64,000 nucleotides of DNA, taken from contig NZ_CP149822.1 of NCBI RefSeq assembly GCF_038396755.1, positions 5,362,001 through 5,426,000 on the forward strand, given 5' to 3'. Below are positions 28,421 to 37,293 of this stretch, one piece after another (position 1 is the first letter of the stretch; every line of letters begins with the position of its first letter). The position numbers were made by a program, and so were the translations under genes. This DNA is from Chitinophaga pollutisoli (lineage in GTDB: Bacteria > Bacteroidota > Bacteroidia > Chitinophagales > Chitinophagaceae). The notes under the pieces are model-generated. The model saw nothing but the letters and a program-made list of their open reading frames with translations, had not been told where the DNA came from and ran no database searches.

Positions 28421-28444
28421 ACGGCCGGTCTTCCGACCGGCCGT
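28421..28444 (-). terminator. Intrinsic terminator after SusC/SusD operon
   Basis: Perfect 10-bp stem ACGGCCGGTC / GACCGGCCGT with a 4-nt loop, followed on the minus strand by a T-rich tract. It lies 24 bases after the susD stop. Confidence 0.85.
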
Positions 28445-28468
28445 TCTTACCAATTCATACCTGACATA

Positions 28469-30073
28469 TTAATAACCCGGATTCTGTCTGAGGCCGGGGC
28501 TCACTTTCAGGCTGTTCTCATGGAACGGCCACACGTAGTTATTCGGACGGAAGGAGCGGTCCTCGATTTTCAAGGTTACTTTTTCGCCATCTACCATACG
28601 GGTATGGCCGAGTGCGGGCTTGTTAAGCACTTCTTCGGCGATGCGCCAGCGGATGATATCGTCGTAGCGGCGGCCTTCGCCTGCCATTTCAATGCGGCGC
28701 TCGTTGCGGATCAAATCGATCCATTGCTGCTGGGTGTAGTTAACATATTTGCCTTTGGTCACGTCGGCGTGCTCCATATCCAGGCCGGCGCGGCGGCGGA
28801 TATCGTTGATGCACTGCTTGGCGAGGTCGTCGATCTGGCCTTGCATGATCTTCGATTCGGCGTAAGTCAGCAATACTTCCGCATAACGGAGCCAGGGGAA
28901 GTGCATATTGCCGCCGGTGCGGAAGGCGTCCGCTTCGTCCACGAACTTGCGGTACCAGTAGCCGGAGCGGCTGGCGCGCGCTTTTTCGAAGTGCATCGGG
29001 CTGTTGGGATCATAAATATTGATCGCTTCGTTCTGGAACATGTCGCCGGGCATATAAATGCTGGCCGCCAGGCGAGGGTCGCGGTTGAGCTTGGGATTGA
29101 GCTCATACTCTTCCTTGGTGTGGAGTTCGCAATCTTCGATTTTTTCGCCCTGGAGGGTCCAGTACGTGTCTACCAGCGATTTCAACGGCACTACGAACGA
29201 CTGCCCGTTGCCGGTGCGGTATTGCGGGCCCAGGTGCTGGAAGGAGTTGGTGGCTGAGTTACCGTGGCTGGCCATGTCCATCGTATAGATGAACTCTCTG
29301 TTGTTTTTGTCGGCCTTGTAATTGAACAGGTCGCCGTATTTCGGATGCAGGGAGAACTTATTGGAATCCATGATCTCCTTGGCCAGGCGCGCCGCGTCTT
29401 CGTACCGTCCGAAGAACAGGTAGTACCGCATGATGATGCCTTTGAGGGAATAGCGGTTCAACATGTAGGCGTCGGAAGTATAAGCGTCCGGCGGCAGGTT
29501 GTTGGCGATTTCCTCGGCCATAGGGAATAATGTGGCGAGGATTTCGTCTTTCGGTTTCGAAGGCTGGGTCGCCTTTTCGAGATCGGCGGGCTCCAGGTAG
29601 AAGGGCACATCTCCCCAACGGGAAACCATCCAGAAATAGTGCCATACGCGCAACCCTTCCAGGATGCCTTTGTATTTGGTACGTACCGCTTCATCTTCCA
29701 CATACGGCAGGTCGATGCTGCCGATGAACACGTTCAAACGGCCCGTATGCTTCATGTGCAGATCGTAGTACCAGTTGAAGGCGGTCGTATTCGAGTTGAA
29801 GTTGCCGTTGGCGATCAGCTGGTGGTGATGGCTTTCCAAACGGCTGTAGGCATCGTCGGATTTGCCATCGTCCTGGTAAATCAGTTTGGCATTGAGCCCC
29901 ACGCCCGCGAAAACGTCGGTGTAAGAAGAATACACTACCCGGCGGAGATCGTCTTCAGTATTGAAGAACTCGTCGAACTTGGTAGCGGTCGGGTCTCTTT
30001 TATCGAGGAATTTCTCGCATCCGGACATCGCGACAGCGCCACAGATCAGGGATGCATAAAGAAGTCTTTTCAT
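28469..30073 (-). CDS. SusD/RagB-family surface lipoprotein
   Basis: 534 residues. The ATG at 30073 opens KRLLYASLICGAVAMSGC, a lipoprotein signal with Cys19, followed by EKFLDKRDPTATKFDEFFNT. A TTG two codons upstream is a less likely start. The SusD pattern continues with a helical N-terminal half (GILEGLRVWHYFWMVSRWGD, VPFYLEPADLEKATQPSKPK) and a RagB-like C-terminus (LRYAEVLLTYAESKIMQGQI, NERRIEMAGEGRRYDDIIRW). It lies 20 bases after its susC. The pair diverges from a ROK-type regulator, which hints at an amino-sugar or related carbohydrate. Confidence 0.92.
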   Translation of the reverse strand: MKRLLYASLICGAVAMSGCEKFLDKRDPTATKFDEFFNTEDDLRRVVYSSYTDVFAGVGLNAKLIYQDDGKSDDAYSRLESHHHQLIANGNFNSNTTAFNWYYDLHMKHTGRLNVFIGSIDLPYVEDEAVRTKYKGILEGLRVWHYFWMVSRWGDVPFYLEPADLEKATQPSKPKDEILATLFPMAEEIANNLPPDAYTSDAYMLNRYSLKGIIMRYYLFFGRYEDAARLAKEIMDSNKFSLHPKYGDLFNYKADKNNREFIYTMDMASHGNSATNSFQHLGPQYRTGNGQSFVVPLKSLVDTYWTLQGEKIEDCELHTKEEYELNPKLNRDPRLAASIYMPGDMFQNEAINIYDPNSPMHFEKARASRSGYWYRKFVDEADAFRTGGNMHFPWLRYAEVLLTYAESKIMQGQIDDLAKQCINDIRRRAGLDMEHADVTKGKYVNYTQQQWIDLIRNERRIEMAGEGRRYDDIIRWRIAEEVLNKPALGHTRMVDGEKVTLKIEDRSFRPNNYVWPFHENSLKVSPGLRQNPGY

Positions 30074-30093
30074 GATCAATTTGAATAAGTTGA

Positions 30094-33009
30094 TTAGAAC
30101 ATAGTAGCTTTCAATCCAATGCTGTACACGGCCATACGGGGGTATCTGCCGCCGCCGCCGTTTCTTTCAGGCTCAAGTCCTTCCCATTTGGTAAAGGTGA
30201 TCGCATCCTGTGCGTTCACGTACACCCTTACGTTGCGGATGCTGCCGCCGATTTTCGGGAAAGTATAACCCAGCTGCAGCATTTTGATACGGAAGAAAGA
30301 AGCGTCACCCAGCCATACGTCGCTCAGGTTGGTGTTGGTGCTGGCGCCATTCCATACGCGGGGGAAACGGCTGTTCGGGTTCTCAGGCGTCCACCGGTTG
30401 TCAGCATAATACTGGCGGGGAGCGCCAAGGGCGTTGGTGCCACCGTCAACATGTACAGGATAACCCTCCAGGCCAGACAGGTAACCTAAACGTTTGCCGA
30501 CACCCTGGCCGATCACCGAGAAGTCCCAGCGCTTGTAGGAGAGGTCTACGTTGATCGCGTAGTTCATGTGCGGGAACGGATCACCCAGGTTCACACGGTC
30601 GAGGTTGTTGATCACACCGTCGCCGTTCTGGTCGATGTACTTGATGTCGCCCGGCAGCGCGTTCGGCAGTTTGCCAGGAGTTTTGTTTACATCGTCCGCA
30701 TCACGGAAAAATCCGTCGGACTGGTAACCGTAATAGTTGTCGATGGCCACGCCACGATACCAAACCTTGTCGGCATTATCCTTGAAGATGAGGGTATCGT
30801 TGCTGCGGTAACCCGCTTTCAGCACTTTGTTCTTGTTGTCGAACAGCATACCGCCCACGCTGTAGGTAAAGTTTTCACCGATCTTGTCATTCCATTTCAG
30901 TGACAGCTCGAAGCCTTTGTTTTCTACCTCGCCGATATTCACGGCGGATTCCAGGGTGTGGGAGCCGGTCAGCGGCGGTACGGAGAATTTGTCGTAGATC
31001 AGGTCGAAGGAGTGCTTGCTATAGATTTCGCCGACAAAGGTCAGGCGTTTGTTGAGGGTGGTTAGTTCCATCCCCACGTTCCACTGTTTCTGTTTTTCCC
31101 AGGAGAAGTTGGGGTTGGGCATACGCATCGTCCAGCCGTAGGTGTTCACGATCTCTTCCCAGAGATATGGCGCTACATCTTCGTTACCGATCTGGCCGTA
31201 GGACACGCGGAAGCGCAGGTTGTCCACCGCACCGCTGTTCACGAGCGATTTCATGAACTTTTCATTAGTTACGTTCCAGGCCAGCGCCGCGGAGGGGAAG
31301 AAGCCCCAGCGGTTGCCCGGCGCGAATTTGGAGCTACCGTCGCCGCGGGCTGTTACTTCCAGGATGTAACGGCTGTCGAACGAGTAGTTCAGTTTACCGA
31401 AGAACGAAGCTTTGGAGATCTCATTGAAGTTGGAGAAGATCCAGCTCATGGATTCCGCACCGGCAGTGAGGTAGATTTTATCTTTCCTGCCGCGGAGATT
31501 AGCCGTATAGTTGATGAGCGCGCGGGTGGTCAGCTGGCTTTCCGATACGTTCTGTGTGGCGCCTACAGTATTTGCCCAGGTGGTAACGGGTTTGCCGTTG
31601 CCGTCATAGAACTTGAAGGTGGGGCGCTGCCATTTTTCCGCAGACTTTTTAATCACATAGGAAACGTTACCCTCGATGTTGAGGTTCTTGGTGATGTTGT
31701 ATTTGGGGCGGAGGTTGATGGTGCTCCAGTCGTGCATGTAGTTTTTGGTACCGCCGCGGTTGATGGATGCCACGGGGTTGATGTTGTTGTGCAACTGGTA
31801 ATGCTCGTTGATGCCCAGCCCGGTATTCGGATAGTACACTTGCTGGGAAGGGTTCATCCGCCAGGCGAGAGCGTAGAGGCCGTGCCCGTCGTCGTTGGCG
31901 TACAGGCGGTCCACCTGCAGGCGGTGCGCGTAGAAGTCGGCCAGCAGTACGAATTTATCGGCGATGTTGATGTTGGTGTTGAAACGAGCCGAGAACTTCT
32001 GGGTGCCTTCGATGTTGTTCTGGCCGCCTTCGTTCATATATCCCAGCATGAGGTTGAATGTACCCACGCCGCCACCGCCGGAAACGTTCAGTGCGGTGTT
32101 GGAAGAAGTGGCGTTGCGTTGGATCACCTCGTCGAGCCAGTTGATGCTCTTCAACTCGCCGGATTCCATTTTAGCGATGGAATCTGCGGAGAATGACGGG
32201 GTCTGGCCCTGCATGATACGCGCTTCGTTGTTGAGGCGCATGTAATCGGCGCCGTTCACGAATTTGGGCAGGTCGATGGGTTTGGATACGGCGTACCAGG
32301 TGTTGAGGTCCACTTTGAATTTGCCGGTGGTGCCGCGCTCGGTTTCGATCACGATTACACCGTTGGCGCCGCGGGAACCGTACATGGAGGCGGAAGCGGC
32401 GTCTTTCAGGATGGTGATGCTTTTTACCTGGTTAGGGTCGATGTCGGAGAGCGACATTTCCATCCCGTCAACGATCACCAGCGGGTCTGCGTTTTGCAGG
32501 GTGCTGATACCGCGGATGGAGATGGCGCCGGGCCGGCTGCCGGGAAGGTTGGAGCCCTGCATCATGGTTACGCCGGGGATCGTTCCGGAGAACGCTTCCT
32601 CGAGCTTGGCGATGGGGCGGCTTTTCGCCTGCTTCATGTCCATTTCCGCGACAGAAGAGGCCACGTGGCGCCGTTCTACCTTGGAATAACCCATCACCAC
32701 CACGCCGTCCAGGTCTTTACCGCCCTGGGACAACCGGATGTTGAGGTTGGTTTTGTCGCCTACCTGGTATTCCCGTTCCTGGAACCCGATAGAGCTGACG
32801 ATCAGCACGGCGGAGTTGCCCGGAACGCTGATTTCGAAGCGGCCGTCGGCCCCGGCGGCCGTACCGATGTTGGTCCCCTTCACGATAACCGTAGCGCCGG
32901 GGATAGGGGCGCCCGTAGTGTCCTGCACGCTGCCCCTGACGTTTTTCTGCTGGGCGCTGGCATGCAAAAGGCATAGCATTAGCGATGATAATAGGAAGAG
33001 ATACTTCAT
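30094..33009 (-). CDS. SusC/RagA-type TonB-dependent transporter
   Basis: 971-residue outer-membrane transporter without an STN domain. The ATG at 33009 is chosen because KYLFLLSSLMLCLLHASAQQ is a clean signal peptide; the frame stays open for 30 more codons upstream without one. A carboxypeptidase-like domain follows at about residues 24-100 (VQDTTGAPIPGATVIVKGTN), then the plug (SIRGISTLQNADPLVIVDGM, LKDAASASMYGSRGANGVIV) and the barrel, ending in aromatic SIGLKATMF. Because STN is absent, control is probably by the divergently encoded ROK regulator rather than by an ECF sigma factor. Confidence 0.93.
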   Translation of the reverse strand: MKYLFLLSSLMLCLLHASAQQKNVRGSVQDTTGAPIPGATVIVKGTNIGTAAGADGRFEISVPGNSAVLIVSSIGFQEREYQVGDKTNLNIRLSQGGKDLDGVVVMGYSKVERRHVASSVAEMDMKQAKSRPIAKLEEAFSGTIPGVTMMQGSNLPGSRPGAISIRGISTLQNADPLVIVDGMEMSLSDIDPNQVKSITILKDAASASMYGSRGANGVIVIETERGTTGKFKVDLNTWYAVSKPIDLPKFVNGADYMRLNNEARIMQGQTPSFSADSIAKMESGELKSINWLDEVIQRNATSSNTALNVSGGGGVGTFNLMLGYMNEGGQNNIEGTQKFSARFNTNINIADKFVLLADFYAHRLQVDRLYANDDGHGLYALAWRMNPSQQVYYPNTGLGINEHYQLHNNINPVASINRGGTKNYMHDWSTINLRPKYNITKNLNIEGNVSYVIKKSAEKWQRPTFKFYDGNGKPVTTWANTVGATQNVSESQLTTRALINYTANLRGRKDKIYLTAGAESMSWIFSNFNEISKASFFGKLNYSFDSRYILEVTARGDGSSKFAPGNRWGFFPSAALAWNVTNEKFMKSLVNSGAVDNLRFRVSYGQIGNEDVAPYLWEEIVNTYGWTMRMPNPNFSWEKQKQWNVGMELTTLNKRLTFVGEIYSKHSFDLIYDKFSVPPLTGSHTLESAVNIGEVENKGFELSLKWNDKIGENFTYSVGGMLFDNKNKVLKAGYRSNDTLIFKDNADKVWYRGVAIDNYYGYQSDGFFRDADDVNKTPGKLPNALPGDIKYIDQNGDGVINNLDRVNLGDPFPHMNYAINVDLSYKRWDFSVIGQGVGKRLGYLSGLEGYPVHVDGGTNALGAPRQYYADNRWTPENPNSRFPRVWNGASTNTNLSDVWLGDASFFRIKMLQLGYTFPKIGGSIRNVRVYVNAQDAITFTKWEGLEPERNGGGGRYPRMAVYSIGLKATMF

Positions 33010-33436
33010 AACAATTACGCGTGTTGGTGAAATTTCCGTTTTGTGAATAATTGGTTGATTGCAGCCATAGCATGCCCCGCCCGTGTTGCGCCTTCGCATC
33101 GCGGATGTACTGGTTGGACAAGAGAATGAGAGGGGCTTATAGCCCGGACGGATATACTATGTTACAAGGTCAGCAGGTACCTGGATGAATAAACTTAAGG
33201 CATAGGCCCCGGGGGGTAATGTAATGGATCACCCTGTGCGGAGGTTTGCCGGTTTGAAAACTTTAAGTATGTTTTAACAACACTTCCGTTTTGATTTCAG
33301 ATTATTTCATGTATGCATTTCAAATATCTGGTCTTATTTCACACTGTTTCAATCTTTTTTTATTTTTTAGTAAAAACAAATTACTTCATTAAAAAATTTT
33401 TCAAAGATTTGCAGTCTAATCGAAAATGCTGGAGTT
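33010..33436. other. 427-base intergenic region between divergent susC and ROK gene
   Basis: AT-rich between about 33260 and 33430. It holds the promoter listed separately for the ROK gene and must also contain the susC promoter. On the minus strand TAAGTTTA (33197-33190) is a candidate -7 box, but no matching -33 was found. No ORF with coding character was seen. No clear ROK operator palindrome was identified. Confidence 0.5.
33245..33275 (+). promoter_or_regulatory. Bacteroidota-type promoter upstream of the ROK regulator
   Basis: TTTG at 33245-33248, a 19-nt spacer, then TATGTTTT at 33268-33275 (7 of 8 to TAnnTTTG). This would leave an untranslated leader of about 155 bases before the ATG at 33437. 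Confidence 0.45.
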
Positions 33437-34696
33437 ATGAACCTTAAGTTAATTAATCGTGACCCGTTTTTGATGGATCCGGGGCTAAGTAAGAAGCAAA
33501 TTCAGTTGAGATACAAGATGTTGCAACACTTATACACCAAGGGGCCATCTTCTATTTCCGCGCTATGCGATACGATCGGCATCAGCGCGCCCACGGTATT
33601 CAAGATGCTGGGGGAGCTGACGCGTGAGAAAATCGTGGAAAAACGCGGTGTAGGGGAGTCGATCGGGGGCCGCAAACCAGACCTTTTCCGGTTGCAGAAG
33701 AACGTAATTTATGTGATTTGCATTGATATTGAACTGTTTAAGACCAGCATGGCGATCGTTGACAACAACAATCACTTCGTTACGCCGGTCAAAACCGTCT
33801 CCGTAACCTTGTCCCGCAACCGGAAAGCCTTTTTCGAAACCCTGCTCGAACATATCCGCGAGCTCATTGCCTCAGCCAATATCGACGAAACGAGGCTGGT
33901 AGGGTGCAGCGTGGGCATGCCCGGGCTCATCGATCCGGAAACAGGCGAAAACTACAGCTACCTGCTCGATGAAACAGACGGGCTCACCCTGCGCGAAGCC
34001 TTCGAACAGCAGATCGGGTTGCCGGTAGTCATTCAAAACGACGTGAAAGGCTCTGCACTGGCGGAGTTACGATATGGCCACGCCATTGGCCGGAAAAACG
34101 TGCTGGTGATCTTAATGGACTGGGGCATAGGGCTCGGCATCATTATGGACGGCAAAGTACAGCATGGCAGCTCCGGGTTTTCCGGGGAAATGGGACATAT
34201 GCCCTTCGTGGAAAATGGGGAATTATGCTATTGCGGCAAATACGGCTGCCTGGAAACGGTGGCTTCGGGTATGACGTTGTCGAAAATGGCGCGGGAAGGG
34301 ATTCTATCCGGACAAAACTCCATCATCAACGATCTTTCCAACAAAGAAATATACCGCATCGAAACGGAACTGATCATCCGTGCAGCCAACAAGGGCGACC
34401 AGTATTCCATACAGCTGCTCTCGAATATCGGGACCAACCTCGGGAAAGGGATCTCCATCCTCATCCAGCTGTTCAACCCTGAAATGGTGATTTTAAGCGG
34501 GAAGATCGCTGCGGCGCGCCAGTACATCACCCTGCCGATGCAGCAGGCGATCAACACCTATTGCATGACGCAGATCCGGGAAAAAACCCAGATCATCTCC
34601 TCCGAACTGGGCGACGAGTCGCGCCTCCTGGGCTACGCGGCGGCGGGGATCACCTGGTTCTTCGAAGCCATGATCGCGGATGTGAAAGACAGGTAG
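33437..34696 (+). CDS. ROK-family transcriptional regulator (NagC/XylR type)
   Basis: 419 residues. The N-terminal winged helix-turn-helix at about 18-80 (LSKKQIQLRYKMLQHLYTKG, SISALCDTIGISAPTVFKML) is followed by a ROK domain. The zinc motif is intact: GEMGHMPF with C264-Y-C266-G-K-Y-G-C271-L-E. The nucleotide-binding loop, normally DxGGT, reads CIDIELFKTSMAIVD and lacks the Gly-Gly-Thr, so it is probably a sugar-sensing repressor and not a kinase. The sugar-site Asp region (QNDVKGSALAELRYG) is kept. It diverges from the SusC/SusD pair it probably controls. A 14-base convergent gap separates it from the next gene. Confidence 0.9.
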   Translation: MNLKLINRDPFLMDPGLSKKQIQLRYKMLQHLYTKGPSSISALCDTIGISAPTVFKMLGELTREKIVEKRGVGESIGGRKPDLFRLQKNVIYVICIDIELFKTSMAIVDNNNHFVTPVKTVSVTLSRNRKAFFETLLEHIRELIASANIDETRLVGCSVGMPGLIDPETGENYSYLLDETDGLTLREAFEQQIGLPVVIQNDVKGSALAELRYGHAIGRKNVLVILMDWGIGLGIIMDGKVQHGSSGFSGEMGHMPFVENGELCYCGKYGCLETVASGMTLSKMAREGILSGQNSIINDLSNKEIYRIETELIIRAANKGDQYSIQLLSNIGTNLGKGISILIQLFNPEMVILSGKIAAARQYITLPMQQAINTYCMTQIREKTQIISSELGDESRLLGYAAAGITWFFEAMIADVKDR

Positions 34697-34710
34697 CAAC
34701 AGAACAGTCC

Positions 34711-36114
34711 CTAAATAAACTTATCCTTCACGCCGGACGACTTCGGCAAACCAGCGTCGATATTGGTATTCCACCAGTCCTGCGCTTTGGTTTTACGGCT
34801 ATGGTCAGTTTCGGCGTCATAGTTTTTCTGGTACGTGCCCAGGGTCTTTTTAACAGCCTTCATTTTGTCGGACAGCTGTTTGCGCTGGCCTGCCAGCGCT
34901 TTTTCCGCCGCAGCCATGGCATTTCCTTTTCCGCAGGCTTCCACTTCTTTGGTAGCGAACGAGGATGCGAGGGTTTGCATTTCCGAGGAAATTTTTTCCG
35001 CCACGGCATGCGTGATATCGAAATGGCGCTGTTCGTGATTGAGCAATGAGGTGCTGGAATCTTCCAGCCCGGTGCTGATGAGGGATTTTTTGAAGGAAGT
35101 TTTGCAGTCACCGAGTTTGCTGGCGTCTACCGTAACGCCGTTGTGGTTTTTCCATTGATATTTAATGCCGGTCATCCTGTCTTTAACACAGGGCGTTTTG
35201 ATGTTGCCGCAATCGGCGGCGCTGGTAACGTTTGTGTTGTAGATCTTGTAGGATGAGATTTTCTTCTTCTTGAATTCGTTTTCGCAATTCTTTACGTCGG
35301 TGTCGCAGGATTTGTCTGCCGATTTTTGTTTTGAGTTGAAGGAACTTTCGCAACCGGGCACGAACGTGTCTGCATGCGCTTCCCGTTCTTTGGGATCGTA
35401 CAGCCATTTCTTCGCCCAGGATTTATCCTGCCGCATGAAAGCTTTTGCTTTGAGTTTGCTGGTGTCGCCTTCGATATTGACTTTATAGGCTTTGTATTTC
35501 TCCGGGTGTTCGGCGGCTTTCTTGTCTTTGTCCTTGCCTTTTTCGCAATCCGTGGTTTTTTTGCCGGCGGTGAAAGTGGTGCCGTTTTCGGTTTCAGTGA
35601 GTTTTTTGAAAGGGTATTTCGAGGTGTCGAAATCTTCGATATCGGAGCTGGTAACGGCTTCGTAGCCGGAGGTTTTCTTGGGAACCTCGGCGGCGAAGTC
35701 GGCCCAGGTGAGCTTGCGGTGATGAATGTCTACCCGCTGGATGCGCGGGGCGATCTGCTGGTTTTGTTGCAGCACATGCGCCAGTTCGTGGGCGAGGAGG
35801 TGCTGCCCTTCCGGGGTGTGGGGCTGGAATTCGTGGTGGTTGAAATAGATGTCGGACCCGTAGGTGAATGCTTTGGCCTGGACGTCAGTGTTCATGGCGG
35901 CGGCTTTTTCGCCGGTGTGGATGTGGACGTTGGAGAAGTCGGCCTGGAAGGCGTTTTCCATGAATTGGCGGGTGCTCCGGGGCAGGGGGGCGCCTTTTTC
36001 TTTGCTGGCGGCGAGGTGTTCGGGCATGCCGGAGGCGTGCGGCGGTTTGAAGAAGGACGGCTGGGCGGAAGGCTTCCGCGAAGCTTCGCTGGTTTTGCGG
36101 CGGATGTTACGCAT
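34711..36114 (-). CDS. DUF4157 (eCIS-core) protein with a second, DUF922-like zinc-protease motif
   Basis: 467 residues. The DUF4157 segment at about 40-118 has the usual order: PLPRSTRQFMENAFQADFSN, VHIHTGEKAAAMNTDVQAKA, FTYGSDIYFN and LLAHELAHVLQQ, with HExxH at H109-E-L-A-H113. After a linker, a second domain begins VDIHHRKLTWADFAAEVPKK and ends with SLLNHEQRHFDITHAVAEKI, with a second HExxH at H360-E-Q-R-H364, resembling DUF922 putative zinc proteases. The middle is Lys- and Cys-rich (at least eight Cys between 190 and 340). There is no signal peptide. DUF4157 is typical of cargo and toxins of extracellular contractile injection systems, but no such system is in this window. It may be a stand-alone effector. 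Confidence 0.8.
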   Translation of the reverse strand: MRNIRRKTSEASRKPSAQPSFFKPPHASGMPEHLAASKEKGAPLPRSTRQFMENAFQADFSNVHIHTGEKAAAMNTDVQAKAFTYGSDIYFNHHEFQPHTPEGQHLLAHELAHVLQQNQQIAPRIQRVDIHHRKLTWADFAAEVPKKTSGYEAVTSSDIEDFDTSKYPFKKLTETENGTTFTAGKKTTDCEKGKDKDKKAAEHPEKYKAYKVNIEGDTSKLKAKAFMRQDKSWAKKWLYDPKEREAHADTFVPGCESSFNSKQKSADKSCDTDVKNCENEFKKKKISSYKIYNTNVTSAADCGNIKTPCVKDRMTGIKYQWKNHNGVTVDASKLGDCKTSFKKSLISTGLEDSSTSLLNHEQRHFDITHAVAEKISSEMQTLASSFATKEVEACGKGNAMAAAEKALAGQRKQLSDKMKAVKKTLGTYQKNYDAETDHSRKTKAQDWWNTNIDAGLPKSSGVKDKFI

Positions 36115-36285
36115 GGAAATACAGTTGCGCCCGCGCCTGGCGGGACGGTGATCGGTAATTTTTTTGACGGTGGAAGGGTAATGCCGGGGTTATGCGTATC
36201 TGGGGCTGATGTATCTGTTTGACCGGTCTGGCGGCTGTTCCGTGTTCAAATGTAAGCCAAATGGCGGGAATCCCATCCAAATGAT

Positions 36286-36309
36286 TATATTTGTTCACTT
36301 GTGGTACAA
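36286..36309 (+). promoter_or_regulatory. -7 box and candidate GntR operator upstream of gntR
   Basis: TATATTTG at 36286-36293 is a perfect TAnnTTTG -7 element, although no clear -33 was found. Six bases downstream, TTGTGGTACAA (36299-36309) is a palindrome that fits the FadR-subfamily GntR consensus TnGTnnnACnA exactly. It covers the expected start site, 12 bases before the ATG, which suits autorepression. Confidence 0.55.
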
Positions 36310-36321
36310 AACTAAAAATAT

Positions 36322-37002
36322 ATGCTGAACGGTATCAAGCCGATTGCCGCGAAATCCATGGCCGAGCGGGTGGAAGCCAGCCTCCGGGAATATTTTGCAA
36401 AAGGAAACTTCAAACCCGGAGATCCGCTGCCCACCGAACTAGAGCTGGCGGCGGCACTGGGCGTTAGCCGGAACGTGGTGCGCGAAGCGCTGAGCCGGTT
36501 CAAGATGCTGGGCATCATCGAAACGAAAAAGAAAACGGGCATGGTGATCAGCAACCCCGATATCGTGGGTACTTTCCAGAAGGTGCTAACCCCCGAAATC
36601 ATGGATGAAACCACCCTGCAGGACCTTTTTGAGCTACGGCTCGTGCTGGAGTTGGGTATCGCCGACCTGCTCTTCATCCACAAAACCCCTGAAGACATAG
36701 AGGAGCTGGAAGATATCGTAGCCCGTGAAGTAAAAGGCGACAACTTCCGCATCAACAACGAAATCGCCTTCCACGGCAAACTTTACGAAATGACTGGAAA
36801 CGAAACGATGAAACAGTTCCAGACGCTGTTGTTGCCTGTGTTTGGATATGTGATGAAATTGGAAGACAAGCAGTATGTTTCAGGAGAGATCACGCACAAA
36901 GACCTGGTCCGGATACTGAAAAAGGGCACTGTCCAGGCGTTTAAAGACGGCATGGCTTCACACCTGCAGCCGCACATCGACCGGCTACGCAAGAAAAAAT
37001 AA
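36322..37002 (+). CDS. GntR-family regulator, FadR subfamily (FCD domain)
   Basis: 226-residue regulator. The winged helix-turn-helix is at about residues 8-75 (LREYFAKGNFKPGDPLPTEL, ELAAALGVSRNVVREALSRF). The all-helical FCD ligand domain is at about 92-220 (LQDLFELRLVLELGIADLLF, RINNEIAFHGKLYEMTGNET). It is transcribed toward the sialic-acid genes and ends in its own terminator, so it forms a separate unit next to the operon it most likely controls. By analogy with NanR, the effector may be N-acetylneuraminate or an early breakdown product; that is inference. Confidence 0.9.
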   Translation: MLNGIKPIAAKSMAERVEASLREYFAKGNFKPGDPLPTELELAAALGVSRNVVREALSRFKMLGIIETKKKTGMVISNPDIVGTFQKVLTPEIMDETTLQDLFELRLVLELGIADLLFIHKTPEDIEELEDIVAREVKGDNFRINNEIAFHGKLYEMTGNETMKQFQTLLLPVFGYVMKLEDKQYVSGEITHKDLVRILKKGTVQAFKDGMASHLQPHIDRLRKKK

Positions 37003-37010
37003 CGCCTCAG

Positions 37011-37033
37011 GCCCGCCATGAGCGGGCTTTTTT
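37011..37033 (+). terminator. Intrinsic terminator after gntR
   Basis: Stem GCCCGC / GCGGGC with loop CATGA and six following Ts, nine bases after the gntR stop. It separates the regulator from the sialic-acid operon. Confidence 0.85.
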
Positions 37034-37085
37034 CATTTTTTTTACTGGGACAAAAATTTAATGCGAGGATTTTGTTAAAATTGCC

Positions 37086-37106
37086 TACTTTTAAAATGTA
37101 GAACAT
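37086..37106 (+). promoter_or_regulatory. Candidate GntR operator and -7-like box before the sialic-acid operon
   Basis: TACTTTTA at 37086-37093 is a 7-of-8 match to TAnnTTTG. It is followed by ATGTAGAACAT (37096-37106), a perfect inverted repeat of form ATGT-AGA-ACAT. It shares the core TGTnnnACA with the site before gntR and sits at nearly the same distance from its -7 box. The leader to the susC start is about 190 bases. Confidence 0.45.
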
Positions 37107-37293
37107 AACTACTAAATAAGACGAGCGTTATGATCGACGGTATTCCAACGTTAGAGGGGCTGTAACCATCCTCCTGCAATTTATTCATTCATATCCCGCG
37201 TCCTGCTGGCCGCTGCCTGTGATTTAGGCGGTACCGCAGGGCTATTGCCGCAGATGTGCGAACATCAGCGGTGCGGACTTTTCATTCAATCTT

